Shown: positions 1 through 6,815, counted from the stretch's first letter. The stretch is 10,534 nucleotides of DNA from an uncultured Synergistales bacterium (GCA_937957815.1 CALFXN010000616.1:1-10534); one strand, 5' to 3'. The notes: a model not told the origin generated them from the letters alone. Made by a program: numbers and translations.

Positions 1-1
1 C

Positions 2-64
2 ACTTTCCGGAGCAGGGAAAGATCGACGCTCCTGGAAGACGAAAGAATTCTCATGTCCGAATAG
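2..64 (+). CDS. Possible C-terminal end of an upstream gene (partial)
   Basis: The frame beginning at base 2 reads about 20 codons without interruption to a TAG at 62-64, ending in residues LLEDERILMSE. It is charged, has fairly high GC at third codon positions and lies upstream of the promoter of the next gene, so it could be the tail of a gene on the same strand. The two other forward frames also stay open for a short way (stop at 70-72 in frame 1), so the choice of frame is weak. The family cannot be identified from so little. Confidence 0.3.
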   Translation, partial: TFRSRERSTLLEDERILMSE

Positions 65-80
65 CGCCGTAAAAACGTCT

Positions 81-114
81 CTTTGATCAAAAAACTGCGA
101 CAAAAGCATCAAAG
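81..114. repeat. Inverted repeat CTTTGAT...ATCAAAG in AT-rich leader
   Basis: Bases 81-87 (CTTTGAT) are exactly complementary to 108-114 (ATCAAAG), with a 20-nt A-rich spacer. GTCTCTT also occurs directly repeated at 77-83 and 114-120. The element ends just before the -35 box of the promoter for the 420-residue protein, so it could be an operator, or a weak terminator for whatever lies upstream. A 7-bp stem with a 20-nt loop is not strong and may be chance in this AT-rich stretch. Confidence 0.25.
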
Positions 115-118
115 TCTC

Positions 119-147
119 TTGACCCGCCGGATATACCGACGTAGGAT
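119..147 (+). promoter_or_regulatory. Sigma70-type promoter for the 420-residue protein
   Basis: TTGACC (119-124, 5 of 6 to TTGACA), a 17-nt spacer, then TAGGAT (142-147, 4 of 6 to TATAAT). Transcription would start near base 154, giving a leader of about 43 nt with the ribosome binding site GGGGAGGG just before the start at 197. The assignment is by consensus matching only. Confidence 0.4.
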
Positions 148-196
148 TGTCATGTTTCATCCGGCGAGATGAATTCTGATACGGGGAGGGAACGAA

Positions 197-1459
197 ATGT
201 TGCAGGATCGCTTTGCGATTCAGGTTCCGGTTCTTGAGGAGATCAACCGTTTTCTTGGGGATCCGTCGAACGAGGTCATCGCCGATGTGCTTCGCGTCGT
301 GTCGAAATACGGCACTCCCGAAGAGATCAACGCGAAGGCGGCCGAGGCGGGCTGCCTGACGAACATGCTGGCCCGTCTCGCCAACATGGATTCTCCCTAC
401 CTCGAGGATCTGCAATGGCTCATGCGGGAACGTGACAGGGGCGCCTTCGTCGGAATCGGCGAATACCGGAAAAAGGTTCTCGGCGACGCAGCGCAGGGGG
501 CGTTCTTCGACGAAAGCCGCGCCGTGACTCTGGAAATCAGCGCACTGCAGTACTTCCCGTGGGTTATCGAGGAGGCCCGACAGGCCATCGACAAACGCGA
601 ACTCATGCCCGGGCGTTTCATCCGCGTCAGGAAGATGAAAGAGCAGGAACGCGACGACGGAGACATTATCGCGGTCCGGGCGGCGGCGCGGATCATGGGC
701 GCGAGCCTCGTCGAGACGCTCGACACGAAGGGAACGGACGGCTCGAATGTCCATCTCGGCGGCCCGGAGACGATCACAGGTTATTTCGGCGGCATAGGCC
801 AGCCGAACGGACATCCCCTGATGTGGATCGACGAGGCGCTCTATTACTACACGAAGTACGGCGTCAACGAGATCCTCAACATCAACCCGGGTACCGTCTT
901 CCTCGGGTACCTGCTCTACCGCCTGGGGATCGACATCCGGTTCAAGATCTCCGTCTTCATGGGGAACGACAACCCCTACGCGGTCCTCTGGACGCTCATG
1001 ATGGCGCGATTGTTCGCCCGGGAGGACGGATCGACGCCGCTGATCGGATTCAATCTGTCGAACTCCGTCGATGCGGAGAATCTCGAGCTCTGCGGCAGGG
1101 TCCGGAAGCTCCTCGGACTCGAGGACAAGGTCCGAATCGAACACCATATCACCGAAACGTGGAAGAGCATCGTGCGGCAGCCGTACTGCAGACGGGACGA
1201 TCTTCTCGAGGTCGCGCGCGGGATTCCGAATATCTCGGCGAAGCACGAGGGCGGAGACCCCGATTTCGAAATGACGCTCGATCACCCGTCGGATATCCTC
1301 GACTACTTCAGGGACAAGTCGGAGGTCATCGCGTCGGGCGACATGCCGAAACTTCTCGCCAACTACCTCGGGAAGCACGCGGCCGTCAACAGGACCGCCG
1401 AGGCGCTGACGAAAAAGCGTATCCCATTCATCGCGGCGCCGATGCTTCACGGACGCTGA
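197..1459 (+). CDS. Conserved-looking cytosolic protein of unrecognised family, 420 aa
   Basis: I do not recognise the family. The ATG at 197 follows GGGGAGGG with good spacing, and codon usage is strongly GC at third positions, so the gene looks real. It has no signal peptide or membrane segment. The N-terminal ~115 residues are mostly helical and acidic. From about residue 155 the sequence alternates hydrophobic strand-like stretches and helices, with glycine- and Asn-rich turns: TKGTDGSNVHLGGPET (177-192), YFGGIGQPNGHP (196-207), LNINPG (227-232), VFMGNDNPY (253-261), IGFNLSNSVDAENLE (283-297), RIEHHITET (313-321) and ISAKHEGGDPDFEM (346-359). Such motifs at strand ends resemble a TIM-barrel-type active site, with the His pair at 316-317 and the KHEGGD segment as possible ligand or metal contacts. 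This fold call is inference, not recognition. It stands alone: its own promoter lies upstream and a hairpin follows at 1471-1505. Confidence 0.85.
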   Translation: MLQDRFAIQVPVLEEINRFLGDPSNEVIADVLRVVSKYGTPEEINAKAAEAGCLTNMLARLANMDSPYLEDLQWLMRERDRGAFVGIGEYRKKVLGDAAQGAFFDESRAVTLEISALQYFPWVIEEARQAIDKRELMPGRFIRVRKMKEQERDDGDIIAVRAAARIMGASLVETLDTKGTDGSNVHLGGPETITGYFGGIGQPNGHPLMWIDEALYYYTKYGVNEILNINPGTVFLGYLLYRLGIDIRFKISVFMGNDNPYAVLWTLMMARLFAREDGSTPLIGFNLSNSVDAENLELCGRVRKLLGLEDKVRIEHHITETWKSIVRQPYCRRDDLLEVARGIPNISAKHEGGDPDFEMTLDHPSDILDYFRDKSEVIASGDMPKLLANYLGKHAAVNRTAEALTKKRIPFIAAPMLHGR

Positions 1460-1470
1460 GGCACGAAAGA

Positions 1471-1505
1471 GATGCCGGTCGCCCGCAACCCGGACGACCG
1501 GCATC
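1471..1505. terminator. Hairpin between convergent genes
   Basis: GATGCCGGTCG (1471-1481) pairs perfectly with CGACCGGCATC (1495-1505) around a 13-nt loop, giving an 11-bp GC-rich stem. It lies 12 nt after the stop of the 420-residue protein and 36 nt past the stop of the convergent lyase-fold gene, so it probably ends transcripts from both sides. T-runs on both strands are poor (CTCCTTCC and TCTTTC), so termination may be inefficient. Confidence 0.55.
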
Positions 1506-1541
1506 CTCCTTCCGGAGCTATCCCGGACGCGCCCCTTCCCG

Positions 1542-2846
1542 TCAATTCTTCTTCGGGCGCAGGAAGGCGCTCTTTCCGGTGCAGAACAACCCGAGGAACG
1601 AGTCCGACGAAAGTCGCTCGTCTCCCATCGAATCCCCGAGGATGGCCTGAACCGCCGCGTCGAAACGTCCCCCTCCGCACCGGGACGACGCCATCGCGAG
1701 GTATCTCGAGAACGCTTCGAGCGACGGTCGGTTGCTCTTCCCCCAGGGCCACGGCGACGCCCCCTCAAGATACGGATCGAGAAGGCGGAACGCCTCACGC
1801 AGCGTCCGGCCGTCTTTCGAACGATACCCCCAGAGATCGACTCCGGTCTTCTCCCCGATCCGGGCTAGGGTAACCAGCCCCGCAAGCGTCGAAAAGACAT
1901 CCTCCTGAGGCTTCGGCGACAGCACCTGACGCGACAGGACACCGTCGGGCTCGATGTTCCGGTCGATCTGCCCCCGCCCGGAGAGAACGGCCCGGCGCGC
2001 CGTCTCGCGCTTCCCGAGAAAGTCCGCGAAGACGGCGATCTGCGCGTTCGTCCACACCCCGAGACGTCCCGGGGTCTTCAGAGCTTTTTTCCCGAACGGG
2101 CTCTTCGAGAGCCACGCGAGATACGCGTCGAACCACCCGATCAGTCCGTTTCTGTCCGCGCCGGTCAACGCGTTCGACCTGTCGAGCATTCTGAGGTCGT
2201 CGAGGAGCGGAATGAAGAGAGCCCCTTCTTCGATCCCATCGGGGCGCCCTTTCGGACCTCCGGGAAAGCCGCGCGCAAATCGGAGATTCGGGCGCATGCG
2301 GGTCTCCGGCGCGACGAACCACGTCCGGAGCAGCGTCGCAGCGTGTACGGCGTAGCGTTCGTCCCTCGTGAAAAAGTAGGCGACCGAGAGCGCGTGAACG
2401 GAACGCGTCATGTCGACGATCCGCGAGAAATCGTACCGGTCGTAGCGCTCGATTTCGCCGTTCGTCTCACCGGCCCGGCGGAGGTACTTCCGTCCGGCCC
2501 CGGGGATCACCGGGAAATATTCCGGGTCGAGGCTTGCGTAGTAATGAATGTCGCCGCTGACAGGGTGCTCGGACTTCTCGGTCACGGTCTGCGTCAGCGT
2601 CCGGAGTGCGAGATCGGCTTCGCGCAGGAGACCGCTCTCGGTATCGCTCAGGAACGCGGCGTTTTTCATGCGCGCGTTCTTCCACAGGCAATCCATTTCC
2701 GCCCCTTCGTACAGAAGAAACGAACTTCCCCGTTCCTCGGAAATCCACGTGAGCGCGTTCGCAACCTCAGCCCAAGCAAGCATTGCACACACAAAACCGC
2801 ACAGAAAAATCCCCGAAACCCACAGTCGCCAGACATTCCGTCGCAT
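1542..2846 (-). CDS. Secreted alginate-lyase-fold (PL5 / PF05426-like) protein, possibly inactive
   Basis: The ATG at 2846 is preferred to upstream in-frame starts: it follows GGAGGG with 9-nt spacing and opens directly into a signal peptide (MRRN, a hydrophobic core at 9-26, likely cleavage near ANA at 29-31). The 434-residue protein therefore acts outside the cytoplasmic membrane. Segments typical of the alginate lyase family follow in order: YYASLDPEYFPV (102-113), YLRRAGETNGE (121-131), YFFTRDERYAVHAATLLRTW (157-176), PETRMRPNLRFARG (180-193), WFDAYLAWL (238-246), IEPDG (298-302) and TGVDLWGYRSKDGRTL (334-349). Family members cleave acidic polysaccharides by beta-elimination in an (alpha/alpha)6 barrel. 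The usual NNHG-type motif, expected before W265, reads GRLGVW here, and the later Arg and Tyr of the active site also appear missing (D316 where Tyr is expected). It may bind rather than cut a glycan, or use a different site. The substrate is unknown and no other polysaccharide gene is nearby. Confidence 0.8.
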   Translation of the reverse strand: MRRNVWRLWVSGIFLCGFVCAMLAWAEVANALTWISEERGSSFLLYEGAEMDCLWKNARMKNAAFLSDTESGLLREADLALRTLTQTVTEKSEHPVSGDIHYYASLDPEYFPVIPGAGRKYLRRAGETNGEIERYDRYDFSRIVDMTRSVHALSVAYFFTRDERYAVHAATLLRTWFVAPETRMRPNLRFARGFPGGPKGRPDGIEEGALFIPLLDDLRMLDRSNALTGADRNGLIGWFDAYLAWLSKSPFGKKALKTPGRLGVWTNAQIAVFADFLGKRETARRAVLSGRGQIDRNIEPDGVLSRQVLSPKPQEDVFSTLAGLVTLARIGEKTGVDLWGYRSKDGRTLREAFRLLDPYLEGASPWPWGKSNRPSLEAFSRYLAMASSRCGGGRFDAAVQAILGDSMGDERLSSDSFLGLFCTGKSAFLRPKKN

Positions 2847-2895
2847 TCCGATCGTCCCTCCATCCCGTTCAGCGCGATTCCCCATCCCGTACAAC

Positions 2896-2904
2896 TGGTA
2901 TTAT
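2896..2904 (+). promoter_or_regulatory. Extended -10 promoter for the SMR-mutY-nitroreductase operon
   Basis: TGGTATTAT has the TGn extension followed by TATTAT (5 of 6 to TATAAT). No convincing -35 box is seen 16-18 nt upstream, which extended -10 promoters can tolerate. The transcript would start near 2911 and carry a leader of about 130 nt before the start at 3044. The element overlaps the -10 box of the divergent promoter on the other strand. Confidence 0.35.
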
Positions 2905-2928
2905 ATGTCGTGTCGGTGCGGGTGTCTC
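2900..2928 (-). promoter_or_regulatory. Sigma70-type promoter for the lyase-fold gene
   Basis: Reading the minus strand, GAGACA (2928-2923, 4 of 6 to TTGACA), a 17-nt spacer and a perfect TATAAT (2905-2900). Transcription would start near 2893, about 47 nt before the ATG at 2846. The perfect -10 and ideal spacing make this the best promoter candidate in the window. Confidence 0.5.
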
Positions 2929-3043
2929 ACATTCGCTCGTTTTTTTCGGGAGACCCGGGAAGCGTCGTTCCGTGCGGATCGCGACTCCCAAGCCGGATTC
3001 GTTTCCACCGATAAACCCTGTCGCTTCTATAAGGAGGAACACC

Positions 3044-3382
3044 ATGACCTGGGGATACGTCATCGGAACGCTGCTTCTGAACGTTCTCGCGAATCTCTTT
3101 CTGAAACACGGAATGACCTCGCTTTCCGGCGGCGGCGCGCTGCTCCACATGTTGCGGACGCCGTCGATCTACATCGGAGCGATCTGCTACGGAGGGGCGT
3201 TCGTGACGTACAGCCTCGCCCTGACGAAACTGCCGCTGGGCGTCGTCTATCCGCTCATCACGGGCGGCATCGCGGTCACGCTCGCCGTCGTCTCGATCGC
3301 GCTTTTCGGCGAAAGCCTGCGGATGACCCAGGCGGTCGGAATCGCGATGGTCGTCGCGGGGATCTGGTTCCTGTCGCGATGA
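3044..3382 (+). CDS. SMR/EamA-like four-helix membrane protein lacking the EmrE glutamate
   Basis: The ATG at 3044 follows an ideal AAGGAGG site. The 112-residue product has four predicted transmembrane helices (about 2-20, 36-56, 61-82 and 88-109), the size and layout of small multidrug resistance proteins. Family-like segments are ALTKLPLGVVYPL (63-75), ALFGESL (87-93) and AVGIAMVVAG (98-107). In EmrE, Glu14 in helix 1 couples proton and drug binding; here the matching site in LNVLANLFLK (12-21) is Asn13, so ordinary proton-coupled drug export is unlikely. SMR-like proteins without this Glu include ArnE/ArnF-type lipid-linked sugar flippase subunits, so a lipid or glycan carrier role is possible but unproven. 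SMR proteins act as dimers and no partner gene is adjacent. The stop overlaps the mutY start (ATGA), so the two are translationally coupled. Confidence 0.8.
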   Translation: MTWGYVIGTLLLNVLANLFLKHGMTSLSGGGALLHMLRTPSIYIGAICYGGAFVTYSLALTKLPLGVVYPLITGGIAVTLAVVSIALFGESLRMTQAVGIAMVVAGIWFLSR

Positions 3383-4617
3383 AATCCGGCTCTCCGAAAG
3401 AGACTGTCACGACCCCGCTCCTTTCGTGGTTCCGTCGCTGCGGACGCGATCTTCCCTGGAGGCGGACCCTCGATCCGTACCGTACCCTTGTGTCGGAGTT
3501 CATGCTGCAGCAGACGCAGGTGGATCGGGTCGTTCCTTTCTTCCTGCGGTGGATCGAACGGTTTCCGACGCTCCGTTCGCTGGCGGACGCCGACGAGGCG
3601 GAGGTGCTGAAGCTCTGGGAGGGGCTCGGGTACTACTCCCGCTGCCGCAATCTCCTCCGTGCCGCCCGGGCGATCGATACGACGCTGGGAGGACGAATAC
3701 CGGAGGACTCCGGATCACTGCGTTCGCTTCCGGGCATCGGTCCCTATACGGCGGGGGCGATTTCGAGCATCGCGTTCAACCGTTCCGCGACGGCGGTGGA
3801 TGCGAACGCGCGCCGCGTCGCATCCCGTATCCGGGGACGCGAGTTCCGGAACGACCGCGAAGTATCGGACTTCCTCGCGGATTTCATCCCTGACGGCGAT
3901 GCCCGATCGTTCAACCAGGCGATCATGGACCTCGGAGCGCTCGTCTGCACTCCAGTCCGTCCGTCGTGCGAAATCTGCCCCGTGGCGGCAACCTGCAAAG
4001 GCCGAGCGAACGCGCGCACTCCGAAAAGAGCCGCAGTCGTGCGAAAAAAGCGAACGACGGAAAATGCCGTCGCCGCGATCGTGCTCGACGACGACAGGGT
4101 TCTCCTTCGACGAAGACCGGATTCCGGGCTCTGGGCCGGCATGACGGAGTTCCCGTGGGAACCGCTCGGAGCGGATGATACTCCCGATTCGGCCGCACTC
4201 CGGATCGCATCGTCGTACTGCCCCGACCCCACGGTAATCGGACGGATCGGACCGGTTTCACACGCGTTCACGACGCACCGCATCCGTCTGACCGGCGTAC
4301 TCCTCCGCCGCGAGCACGGAAAATCGAACGAAATCTCTCCTTCGGGAAGTGGCGTATGGATTCCACTCGCGGAGCTGCGGAACGAGACCCTGCCGGCGGG
4401 TGCCGGGAAGCTCCGCGATATCCTCGCGGAGAAAGATTTCTCGCGGGTGTATGATACGCGAATTCCCATTGCACAAAAGGAGGGTGATTCTCGTGAACCA
4501 GATCCTGGAAACAATCCGGAACAGACGCAGTATCCGGAAGTACCTGTCCGAACAGCTTCCGCGCGAACTTCTCGACGAAATCCTCGATGCGGCCCTCTGG
4601 GCGCCGAGCGGCCATAA
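3379..4617 (+). CDS. mutY: A/G-specific adenine glycosylase MutY
   Basis: MutY removes adenine paired with 8-oxoguanine, preventing G:C to T:A mutations. The 412-residue reading shows the catalytic Glu40 in SEFMLQQTQV (39-48), a helix-hairpin-helix around LRSLPGIGPYTAGAI (114-128), the catalytic Asp141 in AVDANARR (139-146), and the [4Fe-4S] ligands Cys190, Cys197, Cys200 and Cys206 (C-x6-C-x2-C-x5-C). A NUDIX-like C-terminal domain for 8-oxoG recognition spans about 227-352, including SHAFTTHRIRL (294-304). The ATG overlaps the preceding stop by 4 nt; its own ribosome binding site is weak, which fits coupling. The normal end of the family would be near residue 355, but this frame has no stop there. 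It runs through the nitroreductase ribosome binding site and 125 nt into that gene, giving a low-complexity tail (about 370-412) that is probably not conserved. A lost stop or a one-base sequencing error could explain this. Confidence 0.95.
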   Translation: MKSGSPKETVTTPLLSWFRRCGRDLPWRRTLDPYRTLVSEFMLQQTQVDRVVPFFLRWIERFPTLRSLADADEAEVLKLWEGLGYYSRCRNLLRAARAIDTTLGGRIPEDSGSLRSLPGIGPYTAGAISSIAFNRSATAVDANARRVASRIRGREFRNDREVSDFLADFIPDGDARSFNQAIMDLGALVCTPVRPSCEICPVAATCKGRANARTPKRAAVVRKKRTTENAVAAIVLDDDRVLLRRRPDSGLWAGMTEFPWEPLGADDTPDSAALRIASSYCPDPTVIGRIGPVSHAFTTHRIRLTGVLLRREHGKSNEISPSGSGVWIPLAELRNETLPAGAGKLRDILAEKDFSRVYDTRIPIAQKEGDSREPDPGNNPEQTQYPEVPVRTASARTSRRNPRCGPLGAERP

Positions 4618-5074
4618 CGAGCAGCCGTGGCACTTTCTCGTCGTCCAGGATGCCGCGACGCTCGACAGAATCAACGATGAGACGAAGAAGCGAATGGGCC
4701 GGAGCGACATCGGATGGGTCCGCGACATGGGAAACAACGAAAACTTCCATGTGTTTTACCACGCGCCGACCGTTGTCATCGTATCGGGTCGCGAGGTCCC
4801 CGGAGGGATCCTGAGCCCGAAGGTCGACTGCTCCGCGGCGATCGAGAATATGATCCTCGCCGCGACATCCCTCGGCGTCGGAAGCTGCTGGATAGGATTG
4901 ACGGCGTTCTTTTTCGCCGACCGGAACGCCATCGGCTTCCTCGGAATCCCCGAAGGGTACGTCCCCTACTACTCCGTTACGCTTGGCCGGACCGACCCGA
5001 CATTCACCCTGCGCGCCCCGAAACGGAAAGAGAATTGCGTTTCGTGGTACGTCCCGTCCGAATCGGGGCGTTAG
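4493..5074 (+). CDS. FMN-dependent nitroreductase family protein
   Basis: The GTG at 4493 is chosen because AAAGGAGGG lies 7 nt upstream and the protein then begins as family members do. The 193-residue product has the FMN-phosphate motif RRSIRKY (11-17), APSGHNEQPWHF (37-48), CSAAIENMILAA (113-124) and SLGVGSCWIG (126-135), all typical of NfsB/NfnB-like flavoproteins. These are cytosolic homodimers that bind FMN at the dimer interface and transfer hydride from NAD(P)H to nitro compounds, quinones or flavins. The physiological substrate cannot be told from sequence. It is the last gene of the operon with the SMR-like gene and mutY; its first 125 nt overlap the mutY frame. The operon ends at the terminator at 5165-5199. 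Confidence 0.92.
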   Translation: MNQILETIRNRRSIRKYLSEQLPRELLDEILDAALWAPSGHNEQPWHFLVVQDAATLDRINDETKKRMGRSDIGWVRDMGNNENFHVFYHAPTVVIVSGREVPGGILSPKVDCSAAIENMILAATSLGVGSCWIGLTAFFFADRNAIGFLGIPEGYVPYYSVTLGRTDPTFTLRAPKRKENCVSWYVPSESGR

Positions 5075-5164
5075 CTCCGCATCCTGGTTCGGGACAATCC
5101 ATTATCGCAGCTTCTGCAAAGGCATTACGCGCTCTTCGGGAAAACTGAGGAGAGCTTCACATGA

Positions 5165-5199
5165 AAAAGGGCGCCGCCCGTTTCGGACGGCGCCCTTTT
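5165..5199. terminator. Strong bidirectional Rho-independent terminator
   Basis: AAAAGGGCGCCG (5165-5176) pairs perfectly with CGGCGCCCTTTT (5188-5199), a 12-bp stem around an 11-nt loop that can pair further inside. The A-run on one side and T-run on the other make it a good terminator in both directions, serving the nitroreductase operon (+) and the convergent NSS transporter (-). The 90 nt between the nitroreductase stop and this stem contain nothing else I can support. Confidence 0.88.
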
Positions 5200-5235
5200 C
5201 GATATTCCGGAAAAAGAATCAGCAATACTCCGGCG

Positions 5236-6564
5236 CTACCACTTCAGACCGGTGATGAAGATATAGAGGATGGCGACGGGGGCGAGAACCTTGCAGACCC
5301 ACATCCACGGCTCCATGAGCCCGAAGGAGTACTCGCCGTTGTTGGAGACTTCCTTCCTCGCGTCGTCTGTCCAGAACCAGCCGACGAAGAGGGAGATGAA
5401 TACGCCGCCGAGAGGCAGCAAGACGTTGGACGAGATGAAATCCATCGCGTCGAGGAAGTCCTTGCCCGCAACCTTGAGGTTCCCCGTAAGGGAGATGGCG
5501 GAAGGAACCCCGATCGCGAAGATGATGATCCCCATGATCCATGCGGCCTTCGGACGGGACCAGCCCTTGTCGATGAAGTACGCGCAGACGACTTCGAGCA
5601 GCGATATCGACGACGTGATCGCGGCGATGAAGAGCAGGATGAAGAAGAGCGCCGACCAGATCATTCCGCCCGGCATTTTCGAGAAAACTCCGGGGAGTGT
5701 CACGAACGTGAGGCCGGGGCCCGCGCCGGCGTCGACGCCGAACGCGAAGACCGCCGGGAAGATGACCATGCCGGCAAGAAGCGCAACCATGGTATCGATC
5801 GTGCAGACCTGGATCGCCGAACTCGGAAGGACCGTTTTCCTGTCGACGTAGCTCCCGTAGGTGATCATGCACCCCATTCCGAGCGACAGCGAGAAGAAAG
5901 CCTGCCCGAGCGCCGCTCCGAGGCTTCCTCCCGACAGTTTGGAGAAGTCGGGTTTGAGGTAGAACTCGAGGCCCTTTTCGGCGCCGGGGAGCGTCACGGA
6001 ACGGACGATGAGAACGAGCAGGATCACGAAGAGCGCCGGCATCAGGAACTTGCAGTAGCGCTCGATTCCCTCGCCGATTCCCTTGTAGACGATCCAGATC
6101 GTAGCGAACATGAAGATCGCCTGGTAGATGACGACCTGCGTCGTGTTGGTCACGAACGCTCCGAAGACGTCTCCGGTCTTTCCGGCAGCTGCGACGTCCA
6201 TGAGACCGGAGAAGGAGAATATCGTGTACTTGATGGTCCATCCGCCGATGACGCAGTAAAATGACAGGATGATGAACCCTGCCGCGACGCCCATCCAGCC
6301 GACGATCGGCCACAGGCCGCCCCTGAGCTTTTCGAACGAACCGACCGCGTTCAGCTGTGCCTTGCGGCCGATCGCCATCTCCGCGAGCATGACGGAGAAC
6401 CCGATGATGAACACGATTGCGACGTAGATAAGGACGAAAGCAGCTCCGCCGTTTTGTCCGGTGATATACGGAAAACGCCAGATATTACCAAGACCTACTG
6501 CAGAACCTGCCGCGGCAAGGATGAACCCAAGCTTGCTCCCCCATTGCTCTCTCTGTTCGGTCAC
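5236..6564 (-). CDS. Neurotransmitter:sodium symporter (NSS) family transporter
   Basis: NSS proteins import amino acids or related compounds with sodium, using the LeuT fold. The GTG at 6564 is preceded by GGGAGGG with 8-nt spacing and places the hallmark helix 1 correctly: LAAAGSAVGLGNIWRFPY (16-33), which carries sodium and substrate contacts in its unwound middle. Other family signatures are GGAAFVLIY (39-47), the helix-2 end EMAIGR (62-67), FSLSLGMGCMITYGSY (224-239) in helix 6 and AAITSSISLLEV (314-325) in helix 8. About eleven helices fit in 442 residues, matching bacterial members such as MhsT and Tyt1, which lack the twelfth helix of LeuT. The substrate is not predictable; hydrophobic or aromatic amino acids are common in relatives of this size. 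It is transcribed alone, converging on the operon ending at 5074. Confidence 0.95.
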   Translation of the reverse strand: MTEQREQWGSKLGFILAAAGSAVGLGNIWRFPYITGQNGGAAFVLIYVAIVFIIGFSVMLAEMAIGRKAQLNAVGSFEKLRGGLWPIVGWMGVAAGFIILSFYCVIGGWTIKYTIFSFSGLMDVAAAGKTGDVFGAFVTNTTQVVIYQAIFMFATIWIVYKGIGEGIERYCKFLMPALFVILLVLIVRSVTLPGAEKGLEFYLKPDFSKLSGGSLGAALGQAFFSLSLGMGCMITYGSYVDRKTVLPSSAIQVCTIDTMVALLAGMVIFPAVFAFGVDAGAGPGLTFVTLPGVFSKMPGGMIWSALFFILLFIAAITSSISLLEVVCAYFIDKGWSRPKAAWIMGIIIFAIGVPSAISLTGNLKVAGKDFLDAMDFISSNVLLPLGGVFISLFVGWFWTDDARKEVSNNGEYSFGLMEPWMWVCKVLAPVAILYIFITGLKW

Positions 6565-6815
6565 TGCGGTATCCCTCCCATAGTCTTGATAAATTTACAT
6601 AATGTTCGGAAAAACCAGTCGCTGCCCTCCTTTCTCCCGACGTTTCGCCTGACGCAAGTGATTATACATCTATTCACAGTTTTCCGGGAGTTGCTGATTC
6701 AAGAATCGTGAATAAAGGCCCTCATGATGGTTTTTTGTTGTAGCGTATGACAATACTGTATCTCCGGTTGCCTTTCGGAAGGGAACGAGTAGAATACGAA
6801 CCGGGAGGGAAACGT
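6565..6815. other. Divergent intergenic region between the NSS gene and hypC
   Basis: This 251-nt region is AT-richer than its surroundings and must hold control sites for both neighbours. On the minus strand a perfect TATAAT (6666-6661) could be the -10 of the NSS gene, but no good -35 is seen at the right distance. A short dyad GATTC-AA-GAATC (6696-6707) and an imperfect one, GTGATT...ATTCAC (6658-6677), the latter overlapping that -10, are possible operators. No riboswitch or small gene could be supported. Confidence 0.5.
6768..6795 (+). promoter_or_regulatory. Candidate promoter for hypCDE
   Basis: TTGCCT (6768-6773, 4 of 6), a 16-nt spacer and TAGAAT (6790-6795, 5 of 6). Transcription would begin near 6802, leaving a very short leader of about 14 nt that starts almost at the ribosome binding site GGGAGGG. 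This is unusual, so another promoter further upstream is possible. Confidence 0.3.

Noticed and set aside
2847..2894. Longer N-terminus of the lyase-fold protein from TTG at 2894 or ATG at 2885
   Set aside because: The ATG at 2846 has GGAGGG at good spacing and places a signal peptide at the very N-terminus; the predicted promoter start near 2893 would also leave the upstream starts without a ribosome site.
2905..3043. Guanidine riboswitch in the leader of the SMR-like gene
   Set aside because: Guanidine exporters of the SMR family often carry one, but none of the known class motifs (such as paired ACGR-loop hairpins) is visible, and the protein lacks the needed glutamate.
2548..3378. N-terminal extension of the MutY frame upstream to base 2548
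   Set aside because: It crosses the lyase-fold gene, the divergent promoters and the SMR gene; MutY homology begins at the ATG at 3379.
5161..6264. A plus-strand open frame starting with ATG after GAGGAG, opposite the NSS gene
   Set aside because: It begins in the terminator stem and then runs antisense to the transporter with a very Asp/Glu/Arg-rich shadow composition; the ribosome-site-like sequence is probably chance.
6657..6678. CRP/FNR-like site with GTGA and TCAC half-sites
   Set aside because: The half-sites are separated by 12 nt in place of the required 6, so the resemblance is superficial.
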